From contig NC_051433.1 in NCBI RefSeq assembly GCF_001649575.2, positions 10,852,108 to 10,916,107 on the forward strand: 64,000 nt of DNA. Reading direction: 5' to 3'. Source of the stretch: Kryptolebias marmoratus (Eukaryota; Chordata; Actinopteri; Cyprinodontiformes; Rivulidae). A model generated the notes under the pieces. That model was not told where the DNA came from, searched no databases, and saw only the letters and a program-made list of their open reading frames with translations. Below are positions 1-12,790 of this stretch, piece by piece. A program made the position numbers and the translations under genes. Position 1 is the first letter of the stretch, and each line of letters starts with the position of its first letter.

Positions 1-333
1 AATCAATCTACTTTTTCATGATATTCTAATTTTATGACCAGCACCTGTAATTGGACTGCATGTGAATTCCTGTCGTTGTAATGGATTTAGCCTAATAATA
101 CCCCTCTTGTCCAAATGAGGGATTATTCTAAGGGGGAGAACAGAAGCTGTGGATGAAGGAAGTATTTCGGATCACAGAAGCCTGATCCAGAAAATTCCAC
201 TTGTGAGAAACGATTGAAGCTTTACAGCACACTCTGAAGCTCATTGACACCGATTAGAGGCTACTAAAAGCTGTCCAGTTGCCATTTTATTTACTTATAA
301 TCTAATGTGTCGACTCACTGTCTGTTTTTGCAG
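1..333 (+). other. kazn: 3' end of an upstream kazrin intron
   Basis: Non-coding, AT-rich DNA ending in a pyrimidine-rich tract (ctgtctgtttttgcag) that forms a good splice acceptor at 331-333. A stop codon at 303-305 closes the exon's reading frame just upstream, so the coding sequence does not extend further 5' in this stretch. I see nothing else here. Confidence 0.6.
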
Positions 334-491
334 CTGTCCAGTCTCTGAACAGCCTGAACGACCAGATCGCTCAGTTCATGGTGACCCGACCGTGTAGTCT
401 GGCTGATGACGACGAAGCCTTCATGCCCGGAGAGAGGGACACCTTGAGGAAGTCCATGACCCTGATGAGACACCTGCTCATGGATGCTCAG
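334..491 (+). CDS. kazn: Kazrin upstream coding exon (N-terminal extension)
   Basis: This is a 158 bp internal exon. A polypyrimidine tract and cag precede 334, and the donor gtacgc starts at 492. It enters with two bases completing a split codon and leaves on a codon boundary. It encodes about 52 residues beginning VQSLNSLNDQIAQFM and ending SMTLMRHLLMDAQ. The segment is polar and helix-prone, with an acidic DDDEAF patch and a GERDTLRKSMTLMRHLL amphipathic stretch, as expected at the start of a coiled coil. The next exon (26512) continues the same frame through GKILK into the kazrin MMDDNKQ sequence with no stop. The assignment to kazrin rests on that phase match, the shared strand and the helical character; I do not recognise the peptide independently. 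The methionine at 378 is internal, and the true start would be in an exon outside the window. An exon of another gene is possible but less likely. Confidence 0.72.
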
Positions 492-1035
492 GTACGCTTC
501 GTTTTTTCAACAAAAGTCAACAGTGATCTCATGAATGTTTGTAACGTTTCTGCCAGATATTCAACCCGTTACATTACCGGACCAGGGGCTCTAGATGAAA
601 ACTTTTCCCCCATTTATTCCTAGATTATTTTAGAGCAAAAGTGAGCAACATTTTAATGGAACATCTGCTTAGGATTGAATCCAGAGTGTTTTCATTTTAA
701 TTTAAATTTAAAAACATTTCCACAAAGTAAAAAAACTTTGTTTTTTAAATTTTGACATAAAAATGATTTGAATACCTAAACTTTATTTGTAATAACACCT
801 TTAAACACAATGTTTTACAAAACAAAGGCAAGGTGCAGAAATAAAACTAAAGATTAAAGTGATATAAAACCAGACATTTAAAAATTGTTTGTGGTAAATT
901 CTCCTGCCTTCTGGAAGGAGATATTGGTCCATTGAACAAGGAACAAGCAAAATATACCAAATAACCAATTTCTCAGGCAATTAAACAATTAAACTCTGTG
1001 CAACATTCATCTAGGTCGGAGACATAGCATCATGT

Positions 1036-1038
<3 letters not shown>

Positions 1039-1128
<90 letters not shown>
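1039..1128. repeat. (AT)n microsatellite
   Basis: An almost perfect AT dinucleotide run of about 45 units. Both strands read as alternating Ile-Tyr in open frames, which is an artefact. Long perfect AT runs of this kind are usually length-polymorphic and able to form cruciforms. Confidence 0.97.
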
Positions 1129-1131
<3 letters not shown>

Positions 1132-2159
1132 GTAATCTGAAGAACAGACAAAGTAAAAGCAAAACAAAACAAAACAACAATAACAAAAAAAACTCTGGCA
1201 ACAAGTTGGCCTCCTGCCTGAGAGCTAAGAGGGAGAAACAGGGAGAACAACCTTCACTTTTACACTGTCAGACCAGCGTGAGTTGGCGCTATCTTCGAGC
1301 CAGTTTGTGTTTGCAGCCTAAGGTTTGAAAATTCAAGCCAAAGATTTGGTTTGAATTTTAATTGCTGAGCCTTTGGCCTTGGAGTATTGCCCTAAAACCC
1401 ACCGACAACATTCTGTGTTGCTGTAAACATCACCCAAACTGCAGACACTCTCACTGTCTGTGCACTATTTACTTACCAAACAAAGAGAGAAAGAGAGAGA
1501 GAGACAGGAAAGCATTTTAATATGTTTACATAATGCCTGTTCCAGTTAACAAAAGGTGTGTGGCTAATTACAAATAGCACCAATCTCAGCAAACACGAAA
1601 GAACAAATTAGCCAAATGTAAATATAAACCTGTCAATCACAGTAAACATGAAAATGTGCTTAATTCTGTTTCATTTTATTTATATAACACTTTTATTGTG
1701 TATTTATTTGAAAGAGACAATGCTTGGTAATGAACAAGGGTTTACCCTGTAAACATGCCAGACGGCCTAATTTTCAGCTGCAGCAGGCTGATGGTAAAGT
1801 ACATAAACAAGGAATAAGTGGAAATAAAATACACAAACAAAAAACCCACATGCACAAGTAAGATCATAAAGAAGAAAGTTCTCAAAATTTTATAAATTAT
1901 TACAATGATAAAATGAGAGTGGCTTTTGGTCAAAAACTTTTACTCGTCTCTTTGAGCTAATATAACTATTTGCTCGAAGATTAGGTCTCTTAGCTTGAAT
2001 GTAAAGACGTCTGAAGTGCTGAACAAAATGAAACAACAACAAAAGAACAACTGCATTCTGTTTTACTGGCACAAGGACTTGGTCACATATAAAGTTAAAG
2101 AAGTTTTTATACTGCTTACCTTTCATGGAAGTGGGTGACCATGTAATTGCCCGTGCATC

Positions 2160-2450
2160 TCTGTGTGTGTTTGTGTGTGCGCAAGTGTTTGTTTGCCTCT
2201 CTGTTATCAAAATAGCTTGTGACCCAGTGTAGGAATTTTAATGAAACTCTCGAAAAAGTAATTACCTGGTGTGCAAAAGAATAACTTTTGGAGTGAACTG
2301 ATTCAAGATGGCTGCCACAGCTATTCCACTTTAGTTAGTGCACCAATTTTACAAACATTGAGCTAAAATTGGGTGTGGTAGTAGCCGTGAGTCATTCCTA
2401 ACACATATTCCAAGCGGTAAGAGATCATGCAAGGTCTGTAGGTAGATTCT
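2160..2450 (-). repeat. Dispersed repeat family A, copy 1
   Basis: Reverse copy of a repeat seen many times in this window. Recognisable blocks are 'aattttaatgaaactctc', the 'caagatggctgccacagc' core at about 2304-2321 and 'gagtcattcctaacacat'. It is diverged from the other copies, with no coding capacity and no clear terminal inverted repeats. Confidence 0.8.
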
Positions 2451-5400
2451 GGCATGAAGGAGTTGGTTGAAATGTACTTCTTCAAGGAAAGCTGTATAGA
2501 TGGATCAGAATGTATGCCTCTGGTCTACCTCACTAACAAAGAACAATGATTAAAAAACAAATTAAAACATAATGCAGATCGAGCTACTTCAGAGCCAGAC
2601 TCCCGCCAGTGAATTTAAAAAAAAAAGAGCTTAATGCAAATTTGTTCTTTGAGTTTCACAAACTGACCTCTTGACTTTGCAAAACCATGTGCACAGATTT
2701 GTAAAAATTGTGCACTAAATTGGGCAAACTGTCTGCATGGAATTGCAAACAGATTTTATTCAGCTAGAGAGCAATGGATGTTGCATTTCTGGTTCATTGG
2801 CTAAAGTTGGGGATCGATCTGAAGGGGTAAACAGGACTCAACACAACACCAACTATCAGATAAGTGTTTAGGTATGCCTATAAAGTGCAACAGGCAACTA
2901 AATCATTCAGTAACTTCATTAGTACTAACACTGAACCAAATAAAATGTTTTACGTTCTTTCTTTTTATGTCATTTTTATTTATTAAAAAAAATAGCTCTT
3001 AGCTTCTTGTCTCTGCTATCGTTTCTCATTTCCTTTTAAACATCTTCCACCTTTTGATGAATGCCAGGTAAATCTTGACACAGTGATTCAATTGTGTCAC
3101 CCATTAGCACCGTCGGCCATCTTTGCGTGATGGATGTGGAGTTCTCTCAAACATTCTCCTGGAGATATTTTCTCAGACGCAGCGTCATTGATTAAAGGGA
3201 AGGTAATTTAGTAAAAGGCCAATGCTTTCACCCCGGCTCAGTCGTATGCAAGCTCAAGTGAAAGATTATTAGCCCGCAGTCTGTTTGTCCTGTTAGTCAG
3301 GGAATACGGGTTGCATTGAGAGGTGATGGATGAGCAGCAACCTCAGCTGCAGATGGAGAGCCGATTATCTTCCTAAGAAGTTGTAATTGTGAGGGGGGGA
3401 ACAGAAGGAAGTTTGTTGGCAATTCAATGTTTAGTGAAGTGCTCAGACACGAGTCAGCATGACAGATTTTTCTGCCTGTCGGCCTTGTTCGTGTCAGACG
3501 GTGCATCTTACATGTTCCCTATTTTTTATTTCGATGGAGTGTCAAATGGAGGCATCTGTCTGCTGGAGGCTTATCACTCCGAACTGTCAACAGGACAGAA
3601 AATATCACCAAGAGATGCTGACATTTGTCAACTGTAAGGCTAAAACTGATTCCACCCAACGAGTGCAGTGTCCTGAAAAACTGTACCTTTGAATAACAGG
3701 AAGTACAACATGAGGTTACACACCTAACATGCTAATAATACGTGCAGTCATTTATTTTGGCAAATCATATCCAGCCTTCTCACCTAACACAGGCTGGTTA
3801 GAAATATTTGAGGTTCAGTTAATTATAACTTCAATCACTCGCAGATGAATTAAACTACAGGATTTGGATTCATAAACCAGATTTGATTGAAATTTTATTC
3901 TCAGGCTTTCAACTTTAATTTTAAATGAGCAGCAGGTTTGAGTTTCCATCCCTCCTTTCATCCTCAGGTTACAAAGCACATAAAGAATAATTTGGACAAA
4001 TTATGCATCAGACTTCTTTGTTCTCTGCATCTCGGGGGTCAAAGTCAAGTGTAATCTCATCCCTTATAGAAGAGCTCTCCTCGCGTAGAGAGAGGTTTGC
4101 ATTCACCGAGAGTCGTGTCCCCGCTGGCAGATGGAATATGAAATGAGATCTTTTCTTTTACTTTTTAAATGTCTCATCTACTGTTTTCTGGCAATTAAGA
4201 CACGGCAGCTTAAAGAGATCGTTGGATGTCTGCTGCTACTAAGTTTGGACAAAATAACCTCCAAAGCCTCCCGTCAATCACGAAAACAGGATGCAAACAT
4301 TGCCCGAGACGAAATGGTCCAGTTTATCTCTGGAAGTCAGGTTTAAAACATCTCCTAGAGTTCAGCATTAGAATTTCACATGCACATTCACCAAAATGCA
4401 AGAAATTAATTTAGAGAGGATTTGAATACTTTCTATTTTGAATGCTGTCCAACAATTGATTGCCTCATTTGTCATTTGCACAGATGAATTATTTATGTCC
4501 CTGTTGCTGTGCTGAGGTGAATAATCACATGGATTTCAGGGGGTGTGGATGCAATGAACTGGTGTTGCAGAAATCTGGACTGCATTTGGATTTTTATTTA
4601 TTTTTTTGCAATAAGTCAGCAGGGCAAAAATAATGACAGGAGAGACACAACTTTCAGTCCTTTTCTCTGTCTGGGCAGTGGACCAGTTTAGACCAAATGC
4701 TCAGTTATGAGGGTCAGTAGTCACATTCAGAGAAGCACCTTGGAAAGTCAGCTTGCACAAAAAGCTAAAGGTAGCTTAAATGTTTCAGCTGACAGCTCAT
4801 TTTTATGAGATATAAAGAACCCTAATAAGGGTCACAGAGAACTACTTTTGTGCTGCATTGCAATAACTACAAATAGTTTTGCAAAACAATCGAGGAAAAG
4901 GAGAAAAGGAAACACTTTAAACAATGAATTCATTACCAAATAATAATGTAAAGGCCTGCTAAGAAAGCATAGTGACTTGATGTGGTCACAGCTGCAGCAG
5001 CTCCTCAGATTAAATAATGTCTGCATGTACGTGGTGGTTTCCTCATTAGGGACAAAGGTGTCACAGTCAGAAACTTGACAACAAGCCGTCCACAGCGATA
5101 ACAACAAATGTCGGCGTCAGTATTTAATTAATCGGAGTTACTGTTCATGTCGCAGAACAAAAGCACAGGAGAGAAATCAATTTCTTGTTTGAAATCTGTC
5201 TGATTGTGCTACGACTGGTGCTGATTTGCCCCCCTCCATCCTTCAGCTCATTTGTGCCGAGCCTCCTCTCGCTGACCTCGGACGACCAGAGCAAAACACT
5301 CGAGAAACAATTTAGCTGCCGTCAAATTGCTGCCGTATCGAGTGGTGAACTGGACAGCTTCATCGCTCTTTTCATTTTGTAGGTGCTCTGCAAACTTTCG

Positions 5401-7589
5401 GATTTGCTAATCATTCCGTTGTTGTTTTTCTCCTGCGGGATCTCTCTTTTTTTTTTTTTTTTTAGTTTCTCCTGGGCCAAAGTCTGAGGAAGGATCTGTG
5501 GAACGTGCAGAGCTGTTAGGACAGTATTGTCCGTTTTATAAACAGGAGGTCAGATAAGATGTTTGTTTCTGCTCTTTGATGCATAAATGTACTGATCAGG
5601 ATGCTGCGATAAACTTTGTCTATGTAGGGGTGGAGGTCACCCTTTCTCTCCAGCTTGCAGCCATTTGGACTCATTAATTGATTCAAGCTTTTGGGTTGAC
5701 TGTTTGGCCTTTTAAAGGCAGCTTGAAGCTCGGGAGGGGGGATGGTTCTCTCTTACAGGACAAATAAAAACACAAACCATCAGTGAATGAGGTATTCCTG
5801 ATGAAGTGTACCACTGATCGCAGCTGTATAAAAATAATGCAGTTTTGTTAAAATATAATCTCTTTTCTAAGAACGTAACCAGCATTCCACTTGAGAAAGC
5901 TCCTCAGATGAGAAACAAAATGTCCTCAAGAAGTGCAGTTGTCTTTGCTTCACCACTTCAAAAACAACCAAAAAGAAAACCGCTAAAGAGTTTTCACAGC
6001 TGTACTTCCCACCTCTCACTGTGTTGTCTCATTAGAGAGAATAGATTTTTAAAAAATGATTGAAGTGAGAATTACCATCCATTGTGAGCTTCATTGCATT
6101 ATATTTATATCAATTTAAGCCTATTTAATAATATGTTTGTTGTGTTTTAAAAAAAGAAAGAAAATGGTGATCAGATGCAGAAAAGACTCAATAAAAAAAT
6201 TACAAAAAATTTGAGAAGTGTTTGTAACTCAAAATGTTTGCACTAAATGTTGCTCGTCCAGATCCAAATTTCCACCTCTGCCTTTTTCTAAACAGACTTT
6301 TTTAATAATCTCTGCTTGGTTCTGCTTCTGCCTCCACAGAATGATCTGATAATAGAAATGACTAAATTTTTCTAATAAGACAGCTCACAGATCGAGACAA
6401 GATGTCTTTTTTTTTCTTACTCTATCAGTGGCAGTGCATGATAACTAGATAAAATATTTGAACAATCCACCAAGACATTTTGCACACACATTTATGATTC
6501 CCCAGGCTCTCAAAAATGACCTTAAGGTGACATTTAATCAGTTTAATGAAATGTCTCAATACTGATTAGAATGTGACAGGATTTCTAATCTCTCTGGTGA
6601 CTCTTCATGTTTCGTCATCAGTTTGGCAACATTTAGTAGTCAAATGTCCAAATTTTTTGTTTCAATCTACAGCAAAACTGTTTATTTTTACCACCTTTTT
6701 CTAGAGACTTCATCCAATTTAAGAAAAGATTAAAGTGTAGATCTAGAAAACATTTTTCACTCTCTTACCCGGTGGTTCAGGTTGAGTTGCAGTCGAGCTC
6801 TTCCAATATCAGAGAGACTTTGTGTTTATAGAGACAGGATTTAAAAACATTTTTAACATCTCGAAAGATGAACTCTAGCTGAAATTTCACATGAGCCTGA
6901 AAGCACTGCAGACTGTGGCTCAGCAGTAAAACATTACCAGTGTCTTTTCTGCTACCATGTGGGCAGATCTGCTTTAATTCCTTATTGACTCCAGAAGTAT
7001 TACCAGAGCTCTGTGAGCACAAAGAAACAGACTGGGAGGAGGGGGATTAATGATCCAGAAGGTGAGGTTCGGCTTGTGCCACAGTTGAGAAAATGTATCA
7101 TTTTAAATCTAATGAACTGATAAGCTATTGACAGAACAAAAACAGAGATGGAGGAAGATTAACGAGGAGGAAAACAGATGGAGGGGTTGCACCAAAACTG
7201 TACCCCCATCCTGAAATCGATTTTTTTCTTTTTTCCCCCAGCCATCTTAAACCTGCAGGAAAAGTATGTTATTATTTATAGGACCTCCTTCACGTGAGGT
7301 GGTCCTTGTTCTGTATGTGAACACAAAGAAATGGGTTTTACCGGAACAAGAGGAAACCACAGCTTTTATCTCAGTCCTCATTTTAAAGAATTTTTGTTCC
7401 CTTACTTGTCTGTATGAGGATCACTGCACCTCTGAGTCTTTACATCTTGCTCAGCACTTTGTGTCACTGGGATGGGCTCCTCTTCAAAGGCCTGTTCCTC
7501 TCGATCAGCTTCACCAGTTCCCATGTTTCTGCCCAGAAACACCAAAACAGGCCAGAATATTAAGCTGCAATCATTTTATGTTGGGAAAA

Positions 7590-7970
7590 GAGAGTTCTAG
7601 CCATTCTTGTCAAACTTTGAAATTTACTTTATGTGCAATGTCATACAATGTCTCGAGATGTTAGAGTATGTGTTGCGAATGACTCTCAGCTACTACCACA
7701 TCAAATTTTAGGTCAATATCTGTTAAATTGACTGAGTTGTAGCCATTTTTGTGCTCTCTAAGGTCAGTTGTCTGTGGCAGCCATCTTGAATTGCGTTGAC
7801 TCCAAATGTCAATCACTTGTAAATGTACATCAGATGATCACTTTCTGCGAGTTTCAATAAAATTTGTCTTGTGATTCATGAGATATTTTGGAAACAGACA
7901 GGCACACAAAGACACAGGCAAAAACATTTTCACCCTTTCACCTTTTGCTGGTGGGTGATAATAACCAGAT
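7590..7970 (+). repeat. Dispersed repeat family A, copy 2
   Basis: One of the better-preserved copies. In order it carries 'gaatgactctcagctacta', 'aggtcaatatctgtta', the core 'ctgtggcagccatcttgaat' at about 7772-7791, 'agtttcaataaaatttgtc' and 'atgagatattttggaaacag'. It ends in 'caccttttgctggtgggtg'. Copies at 9290, 12500, 30190, 33285 and 59250 share this order. Confidence 0.85.
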
Positions 7971-9289
7971 TAAAATGGCTGATGATTTAGCAGCCCTGAG
8001 TGCAGGGATCTAATCACAGCAGATATAATTTCCTGATAAATCATGACAGACTAAGCTGTTTTTGAAATGTCACATAGCAGACAAATTTATTTTTGTGTTG
8101 TTCCCAGATCCATTAGTAGATGCAGACACATAATAACCTCTCATCAGGTGATCAGATGCTGCTTCTGTATGTGAACAGAGATAAAACCTGCACTGGAGAT
8201 AGTTTGGTCTTTATCAGATAAAATGATAGTTGTGTGACTTTAGCTTCTCCACAGGTTTTATCTTCTTTTTTTTCAGTTTCAGATGTTTCAGGCTGGCATG
8301 TTAGGTGCACACGTGTTTCTATGGAAACCTTGGGTCGATCCAGATCACAGCACGCACCTTTCTGCAGATCAAAGGTGTTCACCTCAATTTCAGATGGAGT
8401 TTGGGCGATATAAAGGGGGCCTATGTCTCTGTCAACCTCCACCTGAGTGACAGACGGCGCCTGTACTTTCTGCTGCCTTTTCTCCTGCAGCTGTTTGTGT
8501 CTGAATGATGTGGGTAAATGTTTGGGACCGATGTGCTTCAGCAGGAGGTGGAGAGGTGGCACGGGGGGAGCTTCTTATCCTCCTGTGGATTTCTCAGTCA
8601 ACCACAACAAGCTTTATGTTTTTGCAGATATCTGTGCTGCTGATACAAGTCATCCATCGAGTTTAAATATGTTTTGACTCAACCGGAGAAAGGAAAGCTC
8701 AAACTGATCCTTTTGTTTTGCGTTCAGCTTCATGTGAGTTTTCTAGTGGTGGTTTAGTCGCCACCACAGAACTGATACACGAAGGATTCATGAACAAACA
8801 GCCACTGTGTGCAGAGCAGCAGTCGGGGGAGATATTAACTTGAAACTTCGTTTATTTTTTTTTCTTTTATATGAATTTTTACCACACCTCAGCCCAACCT
8901 TCTAAACAGATATTGCTAATTTCCTTGTCCTTCTTTTGTGTTTCCTATTCAAAAGCTCATCATCAGAGGCAATAAAATCTGTGCAGTGAAACCAAAGATA
9001 AAATGCTCTATAACAAAGCCACTAAGTCCTCTGTTGATGGGATTTAAATGCTCCTTGGTGCCACGAATTTTGGGATATTGTTAAAAAAAAAAAAAAAAAA
9101 GATAAAAACCCCTCTCTTCTCTGATGAAATGCAGTCCCACTGAGGATCTGGGGCCAGAAAACAGACTTCTATCCCTTTTTTTTAATCTTTATAAGTAGAA
9201 GTGATTATAAGATTTGTAAATTGTGATGTGAAATAGTGGGAGCACCTTTACATGTATAGACATTTTTAAATTTCATCAACAAACAACGC

Positions 9290-9610
9290 CAAAGTCTTAA
9301 GCAAAGATGTCGCACGATGTGTGGTGTTTAGAGTTTGATGTATCGGTATTCCTCTCAGATACTACCACACACAAGTTTTAGCTCAATAAATGTAAAACTG
9401 GCTGAGTTATAGGTTAGTTGGCTGTGGCAGCCATCTTGAATTTGGGTTGACTTTAAATTGCTTATTTATTAATCACTTGTAGATGTACATCTAATGGTTA
9501 CTTTCTGTTAATTTCATTAGAGAAGCAGCTCATCAGATATTTTTGGAAACATGACAGACAAATGAACACACAAACACGGGTTAAAACATTACCGCCGTTG
9601 CCTTAAGAGA
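9290..9610 (+). repeat. Dispersed repeat family A, copy 3
   Basis: Same block order as the 7590 copy, including 'cagatactaccacacac', the core 'ctgtggcagccatcttgaat' at 9422-9441 and 'cagatatttttggaaacatg'. It lies only about 1.3 kb from that copy, in the same orientation. Confidence 0.82.
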
Positions 9611-10109
9611 ATCAGGTACATGCTCAACTGTTTTCTTAATCTCCTCAGTTTTCTTTGTCTTGATTTTATAGCAAAGATTGGAGAAAAACAGACCAAAATA
9701 ACTGGACCACGGATCCAGATCAAATGAACATTTCATAAAATAACATAGTTTGAAACATATGTAACACATGAGGTTGCTCAGTTTAATATTAATCTCATAT
9801 ATTGTGTTAGTTTGTCTGCAGACTCACCATCTAATCTGGAATAGTGCAGGTAAACAGAACCTGACCGGTTTTAAGTCAAGATGTCACCAGACCTCTGCTT
9901 CACTCTGGATCGGTCCTGTGCAGCCAAAGTGAATCAGCTTCATGTTGCCCTGTAAAAACTGCGCCACCATGTGGACACCAAACAAAATACTGATCTGACC
10001 CTTCATCTTAGACCAAAGTCCTTAAAAGGTAAAAATAATAACCATTGTTATTATACTCTAATAATTAATTACTAACCTTAAAATATTGAAATATTGGAAT
10101 GAGGAAAAC

Positions 10110-10290
10110 TGCAACCTGCTTCAACATGGCTGTCACAGCTAATTAACCTTAGCAAACACAGACATTGCTTTAAGTTAGTAGATATTGCAGAGTTTGAGCT
10201 CAAATTTGGGGAGCTAGCAGCTAAAAGTCACCTCCAAGACATACTAACAGATCAAGTGAGATATTTGCTTAAAACTTTGGGATGCACGGC
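10110..10290 (-). repeat. Dispersed repeat family A, copy 4 (partial)
   Basis: Reverse partial copy recognised by 'caacatggctgtcacagcta', 'aaccttagcaaacacagaca' and 'gcagctaaaagtcacc', matching the middle of the element. The outer parts are missing or unrecognisable. Confidence 0.6.
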
Positions 10291-12499
10291 AGTAAGTGAG
10301 GTGTTTTGTTTTACCATTGTATCAAGCAGAAAGTGTTGAAAACAGAATGGAAAAATATTTGACAAATGTTTGTATCTGGAAAAAAAAAAAAGGAAACGTG
10401 CTCGGGTTCACCTTGAAGAGATTGATGTACCTGCTTGAGAAAAATGTAAGACCTTCACCAAAAGTGTTTAACTAAACAAAATAATCAATAGTTTGTTCAA
10501 AAAAAAAAAGAATAAAAATTTTAGAAAAAAAATGGAAGCTTTCCTATAATGCAAGGCAACTGAAGTTATAAATAAATTGCTAATAGGTTCTTTATTAGTA
10601 GTTTAAGTAAACATGAAATCAAAAGTACAAATGCACACACTTTTCAACACGTCGTTTTCTTTGCATGAAGACCTTACAGTAACAACCAAAAGCATCCTGT
10701 GCGTCCTAATTCTTCTTCACTCTCTCGTGTACTTCATCTGATTCTGTTTATCTTGGTGTGAATGCCTGATAATGTGTGCTCCACTTAGTCCTAATCCACA
10801 TGATTCTCTCTCAGTTTATCATATTATCACCCCTCCACTGCATATCATCAGTTTCTGGGAAGAGGAACACGTGTTCGATTTATAAACAGCCTGTTTAATG
10901 GGCAGATTAGCAGAGGAAGCATGGCGGAGAGTAAATGCAGGAAATTGGATCAGAAATGTCAGACGCACATAATGAAAACACAATTTCAATATGTTTCTGT
11001 AAGCCTATTACTAAAATGAAAACAGTTGGTTAGATTATGCCGCATGCTTAATGAATCATGTTCTGTTTTGCCCTTTTCTCGTCTTATTAGTATTCCTAAA
11101 TAAGATTACGATTGCTCCCCTTGACTGTGAATCCTCCTCCGTTTTCCAACCGTTTCTCGGGTATAAATATGTTTGTTTAAGATGAGATTCGATTGCAGCT
11201 CTCTGCTCTGCCTGGATGCTTCATTTATTCCAGTTCGACTGCTTAAGTGAGATCTCAGCTGAAAAGCCTCACACATTAATAAACATCTTCTAATGCTGCC
11301 GCTGCCAAATTACTAAATCTTTTTGTGCTTTTTCTCCCTTCTTTTTTTTTTACATTTCCCTGGAGAACCAAGCCGCTCCATTGTGAATCTTTGTGCCTCT
11401 TTGGTGAGCAGATGGCTTTTTAATGAACCCCACTTAAAAAATCTTAACGCCCAACGTGTCCTCTTGCAACCCTGAGATAAGGTGCAATGCAGGTTCTTTG
11501 GAGAACTTTTCAAGTTCAGAGGCAAAAATAAAGCTTCTTTTTTTCTGTTTTTCAATGTAAAACTAACCAACATGTTTAGTTAAAAGCTGTCATTTGATCA
11601 GTGATTAAAACTTGAGCTTTTTCAAGAAGGACACATTTAAAAGTGTGGTTGCTTCAGTTTGAAGCTCAGCAGGTGTCAAATATCGGCAAAGGACTTGAAG
11701 CCATACTTCTGTAAACTTCTTAACACTTTGGTCTTTTTTGTTCTCTTTAAGCATTCAAATTCTGGTATATGATAAGGGTGCACATGAGTTGATTTTACAG
11801 ACTAAACTGTGATGGTTTTCTCTGCAGTTTAGACCTAAACACAGAAGTCCAGATCAAAGATGATCACTATGACTAATTTGTGATGAAATCTTTGAATGTT
11901 GCTGAAGGAGTGTGGTTCTACGCAAAGCTGTGAAACAAAATATTCCAACACTATTGTAACAATCTGGGACAATTTTTTGACAGTGTGACAAATTTAGGAT
12001 TATAATCCTTACAGCTGATATACTGCACCAACCAACCAGCAGGGAGGAACAATGTAGTAATGCAACCGCATTTAAACAATAAACTCTGCAGATGGAAACA
12101 AAAAGAGCAGAATGCAAAATAAAGGAACAAACCGGATTGAGATGTAGCAGCTTAAACGCGGCTGTGCAAAGAGCAAAGCAGTAAGAAAATTTGCAGCCTG
12201 AGATTCAGCATTTCTACAGTGAACACTCAGAGCCCGCTGCAGAGAGAGCCCTCAAAAAGCCTGAAAAAAGAAGGGGTTGGAAAATATGCACAAGAGATAT
12301 TTATCAAGTTAGCAAGGGGGCACACCAAAATGGTTTATTCACAGCCCAGAATTTTGTGCTGCTCTGTGGATTAAAGGTTGAGCGTTCCTTGAAAGAATGC
12401 GTACCGCCTGCTGACTTTCACGCCAGAGTTTCAGACCGAGATCGTTTTATGACGAGAACTGCCGGAGTACCAGGCATTCTGCTCAGTGCTTAAAAAGTT

Positions 12500-12790
12500 A
12501 CATTATGTGCAACCTTGTGCAGAAATGACACACTTCTGAATGACTCTCAGCTACTGTCACATAAAAGTTCAGGTCAATGTCTGTAAAACTGACTGAGTTT
12601 AAGCTATTTTTGTTTTTTTAATTTCAGTTTGCCACCTTGAATCGTGTTGACTCCAAATGCTAATCAGCTATAGATGTACATTAAATTATTACTTTTTTTG
12701 CAAGTTTCATTCAAATTTGTCCAATGGTTCATGAAATATTTTTGCTAACAGACGCATGAACACACACAAGCAAGTGGGTGATAATTACTG
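12500..12790 (+). repeat. Dispersed repeat family A, copy 5
   Basis: Forward copy with 'gaatgactctcagctactgt', 'aggtcaatgtctgtaaaact', a decayed core ('tttgccaccttgaatcgtg') and 'catgaaatatttttgctaac', ending near 'gcaagtgggtgataatta'. Confidence 0.82.

Larger units (their letters stand above)
492..7589 (+). other. kazn: Kazrin intron, first part
   Basis: Intronic AT-rich DNA with no supportable exon. It contains a long (AT)n microsatellite at 1039-1128, a purine-rich GA stretch near 1485-1505, one reverse-oriented copy of dispersed repeat family A (2160-2450) and an 18-base T run near 5446-5463. Open frames here are short, lack splice-site context and resemble no family I know. Confidence 0.6.

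Noticed and set aside
1007..1328. Open frames on both strands reading as Ile-Tyr repeats
   Set aside because: They are translations of the (AT)n microsatellite.
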